Source of the DNA: Pantoea sp. Mb-10
GTDB taxonomy: Bacteria; Pseudomonadota; Gammaproteobacteria; Enterobacterales; Enterobacteriaceae
NCBI RefSeq assembly: GCF_021272205.1
Contig: NZ_JAJSDX010000002.1
Span: 372,001-436,000 of the forward strand
DNA: 64,000 bases
Direction of reading: 5' to 3'
Shown here: one piece after another, positions 59,365-64,000 of the stretch
How the letters are laid out: each line of letters starts with the position of its first letter
Position numbering within the stretch: the stretch's first letter is position 1
Translations under genes and position numbers: made by a program
The notes under the pieces: generated by a model
What the model was told of the DNA's origin: nothing
The model's database searches: none
The model's input: only the letters and a program-made list of their open reading frames with translations

Positions 59365-60627
59365 ATGAAGATTTTATTGGTGGGTAACCATACCTGTGGA
59401 AATCGTGGGGATGGCGCGATTTTACGTGGACTGATTGATTCCCTGCAGTCTGCACGAGAGGATTTGGATATCGATGTCATCAGCCGCTATCCAACCAGCT
59501 CCGGTTATTTACTGCAACAGCATATCCAGCAGGATTCGCTGTTCCTGCACAACAGCAAATCAGGCAAAGGCCTGGTAGGCAGCTTTAAGCGCAAAGTCGC
59601 TAACCGGCTCATGCCCGACATCATGATGGCGCATTTGGGCAAAGGGGGGCTGTACAAATCGTTTTCGGTGCCACCGCATCTGGCCGCCTTTACCCAAAGC
59701 CTGGCGCAGTATGACGCCATTATTCAGGTCGGCGGTTCGTTCTTCGTGGATCTCTACGGCGTGACCCAGTTTGATCATGCGCTGTGTGCGCTGATGGCAA
59801 AGAAACCGCTCCACATGATTGGTCACTCGGTAGGACCGTTTGAAAACCCGCGCGTCAACGCGCTGGCAAACTTTGTGTTCGATCGCGTAGACAGCCTGGT
59901 GCTGCGCGAAGAGGTGAGTCTTGACCGCCTCAAGCAGGATGGCGTCACCACCTCCCGCGTGAAAAAAGGCGTAGACACCGCATTTTTGGTGAAAGCGCGC
60001 AGCGTAGAGAACCCCAGCCACAACCTGCTGCACTGGCAAAACATTATTCGTGCGCGCAAAACCATCGCCATCACCGTGCGTGAGCTGGCGCCGTTCGACA
60101 AGCGCCTGGGCGTGACGCAAAAAGAGTACGAAGCGGCGTTTGGTCGCGTGATCAACGCCATGATTGCCGAGGGCTATCAGGTGGTGGCGTTTTCAACCTG
60201 TACCGGCATCGACAGCTACGCGAAAGACGATCGCATGGTGGCACTGACGCTGCGCGACCACGTTGAACAGCCTGAGCACTATCACGTGATTATGGATGAG
60301 TTCAACGATCTGGAATTGGGCATTCTGCTGAGTGAATGTCATCTCACCATCGGGACGCGTTTGCACTCCGCGATTATCTCAATGAACTTCGGCACCCCAG
60401 CCGTGGCGATCAACTATGAGCATAAGTCGCTGGGCGTGATGAAGCAGCTTGGCCTGCCGCAAATGGCGACCGACGTGAAAAGCCTGATGGACGGCTCGCT
60501 GATCGACAAAGTGCACACCGTGCTGGCCGATTACGACAGCGTGAAGCACAAAGTGGACACTGCGGTAGCGCAGGAGCGTGAGATTGGTAACCGCATTACG
60601 GCAGAAATTCTCAACGTGCTGGGGTAA
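59365..60627 (+). CDS. amsJ: Polysaccharide pyruvyl transferase AmsJ/WceJ
   Basis: A 420-residue member of the polysaccharide pyruvyl transferase family (PF04230-type). It is expected to add the pyruvate ketal to the terminal galactose of the repeat unit from phosphoenolpyruvate. The N-terminus ILLVGNHTCGNRGDGAILRG is the family start, and the C-terminal signature TIGTRLHSAIISMNFGTPAVAINYEHKS is clear. Follows amsF after 177 bases and ends 3 bases before amsK. Confidence 0.9.
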   Translation: MKILLVGNHTCGNRGDGAILRGLIDSLQSAREDLDIDVISRYPTSSGYLLQQHIQQDSLFLHNSKSGKGLVGSFKRKVANRLMPDIMMAHLGKGGLYKSFSVPPHLAAFTQSLAQYDAIIQVGGSFFVDLYGVTQFDHALCALMAKKPLHMIGHSVGPFENPRVNALANFVFDRVDSLVLREEVSLDRLKQDGVTTSRVKKGVDTAFLVKARSVENPSHNLLHWQNIIRARKTIAITVRELAPFDKRLGVTQKEYEAAFGRVINAMIAEGYQVVAFSTCTGIDSYAKDDRMVALTLRDHVEQPEHYHVIMDEFNDLELGILLSECHLTIGTRLHSAIISMNFGTPAVAINYEHKSLGVMKQLGLPQMATDVKSLMDGSLIDKVHTVLADYDSVKHKVDTAVAQEREIGNRITAEILNVLG

Positions 60628-60630
60628 GTC

Positions 60631-61854
60631 ATGAAGCTAACCTTTTTCACCATGCGTTTTCCCGTTGCCTCCGAGACGTTTGTGCTCAATCAGGTAACGC
60701 ACTTTATTGACGCTGGCTATGAGGTGGAGATCATTTCGGTTTTTCCTGGCGATATGATCAATCGCCACGCGGCATTCGATGAGTATGATTTGGCGGCCCG
60801 CACCCATTACCTGCTGCCGGAAGAGAAAGTATCGAATCTCGATAAGCTCACGCAGCGTATCGGGTTGATGCTGCCGAAAATCGGCAAGCGCTCGCTGCTA
60901 AAGTCGCTCAACGTCGGACGCTACGGCGCGCAGGCGAAAAAGCTGCTGCTGCCGGCGATTGTCGCGAACGCCAAACAGACCTTCACCGCAGACGTCTTTC
61001 TGGTGCACTTCGGTTATGCGGGGGCGTTAGCGAATAAACTGCGCGAACTTGGGGTGTTGAAAGGGAAGCAGGCCACCGTGTTCCACGGCGCGGATATTTC
61101 GCGCCGCCACATTTTGGAAGAACATAAACTCGATTACCTCAATCTGTTTAAGCAGAGCGAATTGATGTTGCCGATCAGCCATTTGTGGGAAAACAAACTG
61201 ATCGAGATGGGCTGTCCGCGTGAGAAGGTGCACGTGACGCGCATGGGCATTGAACCGGAGAAGTTTAACTTTACGCCTCGCAAGGCCTTCCATCAGCCGC
61301 TGCGTATTGTCTCTGTGGCGCGTTTGACAGAAAAGAAAGGGTTGGATGTGGCGGTAAAAGCCAGTGAAATCCTGCGCGACAAAGGTGGTGAATTCCAATT
61401 TACCATTATCGGTAATGGCGAGCAGGACGGCATGATGCGTGAGCACATTGCGCGCGCCGGACTGGAATCTTGCGTGTCGATGCCGGGCTTCAAGCCGCAG
61501 GAGGAGATTCGTCAGGCGTTGAATGAGGCGGATATCTTTTTGCTGCCATCGAAAACCGCCGCCGATGGCGATATGGAAGGCATTCCGGTGGCGCTGATGG
61601 AAGCGATGGCCGTGGGGCTGCCAGTGGTATCCACCTACCACAGCGGGATTCCGGAGCTGATTCAAAACAACGTCAGCGGCTGGCTGGTGTCGGAGAACGA
61701 CCCCGAGGCGTTGGCAGAGACGCTGCTGCGCCTGTCGCGCGGGGAAGTTGACGTCGCACCGGTGGTGGCCGCGGCGCGCGAAAAAGTGGAAACCGAATTT
61801 AATCAGCACATTGCTTACGGTGACCTGGCTAACGTTTTGGAGCGCATGGTGTGA
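60631..61854 (+). CDS. amsK: Family 4 glycosyltransferase AmsK/WceK
   Basis: A 407-residue GT-B glycosyltransferase, the length I recall for AmsK. The N-terminal LTFFTMRFPVASETFVLNQV is the WcaL/AmsK signature. The C-terminal domain has SVARLTEKKGLDVAVKA, IIGNGEQDGMM and the E-x7-E site in DMEGIPVALMEAMAVGLPVV. It is proposed to add a late side-chain sugar. It follows amsJ by three bases and overlaps the amsL start by four, so the three genes are probably translated together. Confidence 0.88.
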   Translation: MKLTFFTMRFPVASETFVLNQVTHFIDAGYEVEIISVFPGDMINRHAAFDEYDLAARTHYLLPEEKVSNLDKLTQRIGLMLPKIGKRSLLKSLNVGRYGAQAKKLLLPAIVANAKQTFTADVFLVHFGYAGALANKLRELGVLKGKQATVFHGADISRRHILEEHKLDYLNLFKQSELMLPISHLWENKLIEMGCPREKVHVTRMGIEPEKFNFTPRKAFHQPLRIVSVARLTEKKGLDVAVKASEILRDKGGEFQFTIIGNGEQDGMMREHIARAGLESCVSMPGFKPQEEIRQALNEADIFLLPSKTAADGDMEGIPVALMEAMAVGLPVVSTYHSGIPELIQNNVSGWLVSENDPEALAETLLRLSRGEVDVAPVVAAAREKVETEFNQHIAYGDLANVLERMV

Positions 61855-63191
61855 GTGGATTAAAAAAACAGGCGGTCTGGCTGTTTGGCAGTACCTGCTT
61901 TGCGGCGCTGCTGCAGGTGCTGCAACTCAGCGTGCTGGCACGCAAGCTGGAAGCGCATGAGTTGGGCTTGCTGGCGATTATCAACGCCATTCTGGCGGTG
62001 GCAACCGTGCTGCAGGATATGGGGATGAGCAGCTATATCGTCCACCGTCAGGACATTAACCGCCGTGAGCAAAGTACTATCTACTGGGTTAACGTGTCGC
62101 TCAGCCTGTGTACGGGCGTCATTATGCTGGCGATCGCCTGGCCGGTGGCGTGGTTTTATCATCTGCCGGAGCTGACCGGGCTGATCATGCTGACCAGCCT
62201 GAACTTTTTGGTGCTGGGGCATCTTTCGCAGTATCAAGCGCACTTTATTAAAACCAAGCGTATGGTGCTGCTGGCCAAAATTGAGATGGCAACCAAGCTG
62301 TTTGCGTTTGCGTGTACCGTGCTGATGCTCTATTTCACCTCGTTAACGGTGGCAGCCGCGATTCTCGGCCTGTTTATCAACGCGTTCACGCGCATTCTCT
62401 GCATGATCTATTTCGGCGAAAAGTCCTGGCGGCCAACGTGGGAATTTGATGGAAAAACCTTCGCTAGCGCGGTACGTTACGGTATTTATCAGCTTGGTTC
62501 GCAGACGATAAACCAGCTCCGCACCCAAGCGGATGCGCTGATTGTGGGCAAAGTGATGGGCGCCGAGATGCTGGGCGTGTACTCGCTGGCCAAAGAGTTG
62601 ATCTTGCAGCCGCTGAAGCTGGTCTCACCCGTGATCAATCGCCTGGCGCTGCCGCGCTTTGCGGAACAGCAGCATAACCCTGAGCAGCTGCAAAAGCTGT
62701 TCCTGAAGGGCACGCTGCTTATCATGCTGTTCAGTAGCGCAATGTATTTGGCTATCGGTATTCTGTCTCCGGTGATTGTGCGTGTGCTGTACGGTGCCTC
62801 GCATGAGCAGGTTTATCACCTGATTCCGCTGATGCTGCTGTTTGGCATGCTGCGCCCGATGGGCGGGCTCACCGGTGCCATCTCGCAGGCCAACGGGCGC
62901 ACTAATGTGGAGTTTTACTGGAACGTGGTGGCCAGCCTGGTGGTGATTGTGGTGCTCGCCACCACCTTCATCTGGCCGAATGTCCTCTACGTGGCGCTGA
63001 CGCTGTCGATTTCCCAGGTGCTGATTTCCGCCTTTGCGCATCCGTTCTTCATTAAGCCGGTGATCGGCATCCGCTTCATGCCTTACGCGCGTCAGTGGGT
63101 TTCGGTGTCCGTGGTGTTTGTCGGGCTGATGCTGCTGGTGAATCACTTTAATCTGTTTATCATGCCGGAGTGGTTTGCCGGCTGGTTGTAA
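61851..63191 (+). CDS. amsL: Polysaccharide flippase Wzx/AmsL
   Basis: An O-antigen/teichoic-acid flippase (MATE-like fold) of 446 residues with about twelve hydrophobic segments. It moves the undecaprenyl-linked repeat unit across the inner membrane. The N-terminal KKQAVWLFGSTCFAALLQ and the motif LARKLEAHELGLLAIIN are typical of the WzxC group. It starts with a GTG overlapping the amsK stop (GTGA). It is followed by the operon-end terminator. Confidence 0.9.
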   Translation: MSGLKKQAVWLFGSTCFAALLQVLQLSVLARKLEAHELGLLAIINAILAVATVLQDMGMSSYIVHRQDINRREQSTIYWVNVSLSLCTGVIMLAIAWPVAWFYHLPELTGLIMLTSLNFLVLGHLSQYQAHFIKTKRMVLLAKIEMATKLFAFACTVLMLYFTSLTVAAAILGLFINAFTRILCMIYFGEKSWRPTWEFDGKTFASAVRYGIYQLGSQTINQLRTQADALIVGKVMGAEMLGVYSLAKELILQPLKLVSPVINRLALPRFAEQQHNPEQLQKLFLKGTLLIMLFSSAMYLAIGILSPVIVRVLYGASHEQVYHLIPLMLLFGMLRPMGGLTGAISQANGRTNVEFYWNVVASLVVIVVLATTFIWPNVLYVALTLSISQVLISAFAHPFFIKPVIGIRFMPYARQWVSVSVVFVGLMLLVNHFNLFIMPEWFAGWL

Positions 63192-63200
63192 TGCCTTCCT

Positions 63201-63228
63201 AAGCGGCCTGCGGGCCGCTTTTGCTTTT
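63201..63228 (+). terminator. Terminator at the end of the ams operon
   Basis: AAGCGGCC (63201-63208), loop TGCG, GGCCGCTT (63213-63220), then TTGCTTTT. It lies 10 bases after the amsL stop and separates it from galF. Confidence 0.85.
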
Positions 63229-63506
63229 CCCTGCCGGAATCCCATCACAACAACCTTATTCCCTGCCTCTTTTCTAAAAAAAAGTGGACTCAGTCCCGCT
63301 GGTCCAGTCGGCGCATCGGCGTCCATTTTTCAGCGATTTAGCGGAGAAATTTCACTTAGCGCCGTGGCTTTATAGTGCGAGAATTTCTGAATTTTTTACG
63401 CTGTGACAGAGAGTTAGTGTCGGTTTTTCAGATAAAGATTATACTTGCAACTTCGGCCGATCCGGCATAATCGACCCACGTATTCACTTCATGAAATGGA
63501 CTAAAT
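63229..63506. other. galF upstream region
   Basis: No gene seen. A possible promoter is TTGCAA (63445-63450) with CATAAT (63466-63471), spacer 15, about 36 bases before the galF start. There is no clear ops core here. Confidence 0.4.
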
Positions 63507-64000
63507 ATGACCAAGCTTAAAGCAGTAATCCCGGTTGCGGGTCTCGGTATGCATATGCTCCCAGCGACAAAAGCAATACCGAAAGAGATGCTGCCTATCG
63601 TTGATAAGCCGATGATTCAATACATCGTTGACGAGTGCGTGGCGGCAGGCATCAAGGAGATTGTGCTGGTCACCCATGCTTCCAAAAATGCAGTGGAAAA
63701 CCACTTTGACACCACTTACGAGCTGGAAGCGCTGCTTGAAGCGCGCGTCAAACGCCAGCTGTTGAGCGAAGTGCAGTCTATTTGTCCCCCGGGCGTGACC
63801 ATCATGAACGTGCGTCAGGCCAACCCGCTGGGGCTGGGCCACTCGGTACTGTGCGCACGCCCGATGATCGGTGACAACCCGTTCGTGGTTGTGCTGCCAG
63901 ACGTGCTGCTGGATGACTCCACCGCCGATCACCTGCGCTATAACCTGGCCGCTATGGTGGCGCGCTTTGAAGAAACCGGACGCAGCCAAGTGTTGGCTAA
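63507..64000 (+). CDS. galF: UTP-glucose-1-phosphate uridylyltransferase subunit GalF (3' end outside window)
   Basis: The first 164 codons of a GalU/GalF protein are present, and the window ends inside the gene. The N-terminal nucleotide-binding loop reads [16 protein letters not shown]; GalU has Gly-Leu-Gly-Thr-Arg-Met there, and the Met-His replacement marks GalF, which modulates UDP-glucose supply and is only weakly active itself. The position just downstream of the surface-polysaccharide cluster matches E. coli and Erwinia. Confidence 0.93.
   Translation, partial: MTKLKAVIPVAGLGMHMLPATKAIPKEMLPIVDKPMIQYIVDECVAAGIKEIVLVTHASKNAVENHFDTTYELEALLEARVKRQLLSEVQSICPPGVTIMNVRQANPLGLGHSVLCARPMIGDNPFVVVLPDVLLDDSTADHLRYNLAAMVARFEETGRSQVLA

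Overview
The window looks like chromosome of a plant- or environment-associated enterobacterium of the Erwiniaceae (Pantoea/Erwinia type). The housekeeping genes read like close relatives of Escherichia coli proteins in a partly conserved order (folE-yeiB-galS-mglBAC, sanA, cdd-yohKJ, metG/mrp, mdtABCD-baeSR, yegQ, yegS, udk-dcd-asmA). The polysaccharide locus between asmA and galF is of the amylovoran/stewartan (ams/wce) type, not the colanic acid type. The genus is inferred from gene content only. No prophage, insertion sequence, integrase or CRISPR array was seen.

Left part (1-18.5 kb): the tail of an MFS transporter, then folE-yeiB. Next comes the galactose uptake block: the repressor/isorepressor gene galS and mglBAC, each preceded by a gal operator next to a CRP site. 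sanA, the malic enzyme gene maeA, cdd, yohK and yohJ follow on the minus strand. metG and mrp diverge, and an acetyltransferase gene faces mrp. The peroxide-defence pair ahpC-ahpF has a four-element OxyR site.

Middle (18.5-37.5 kb): a small cysteine-rich ORF, then a TPP riboswitch feeding thiD, with only a 48-codon ORF where thiM normally sits. A GntR/FCD regulator, tRNA-Asn, a CRP-linked Gfo/Idh/MocA dehydrogenase and the lipid kinase yegS follow. A homologue of the CRP-activated small RNA CyaR lies just downstream of yegQ/trhP. The minus-strand envelope-stress and efflux operon mdtABCD-baeSR comes next, then an aldo/keto reductase.

Right part (37.5-64 kb): an OprB-type porin, the Hsp70-like yegD, a diguanylate cyclase (DgcE type, ending at the GGDEF domain), a PAP2 phosphatase, udk, dcd and asmA. 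A 0.93-kb non-coding leader with a putative RcsAB box, a promoter and an ops/JUMPstart element then precedes the exopolysaccharide operon. Its order is priming transferase (amsG), export and chain-length genes (wza-wzb-wzc), an intrinsic terminator, three glycosyltransferases, the secreted AmsF-like protein, pyruvyltransferase amsJ, glycosyltransferase amsK and flippase amsL, followed by the start of galF. No Wzy/AmsC-type polymerase gene is present between wzc and galF, which is the most notable feature of the locus.
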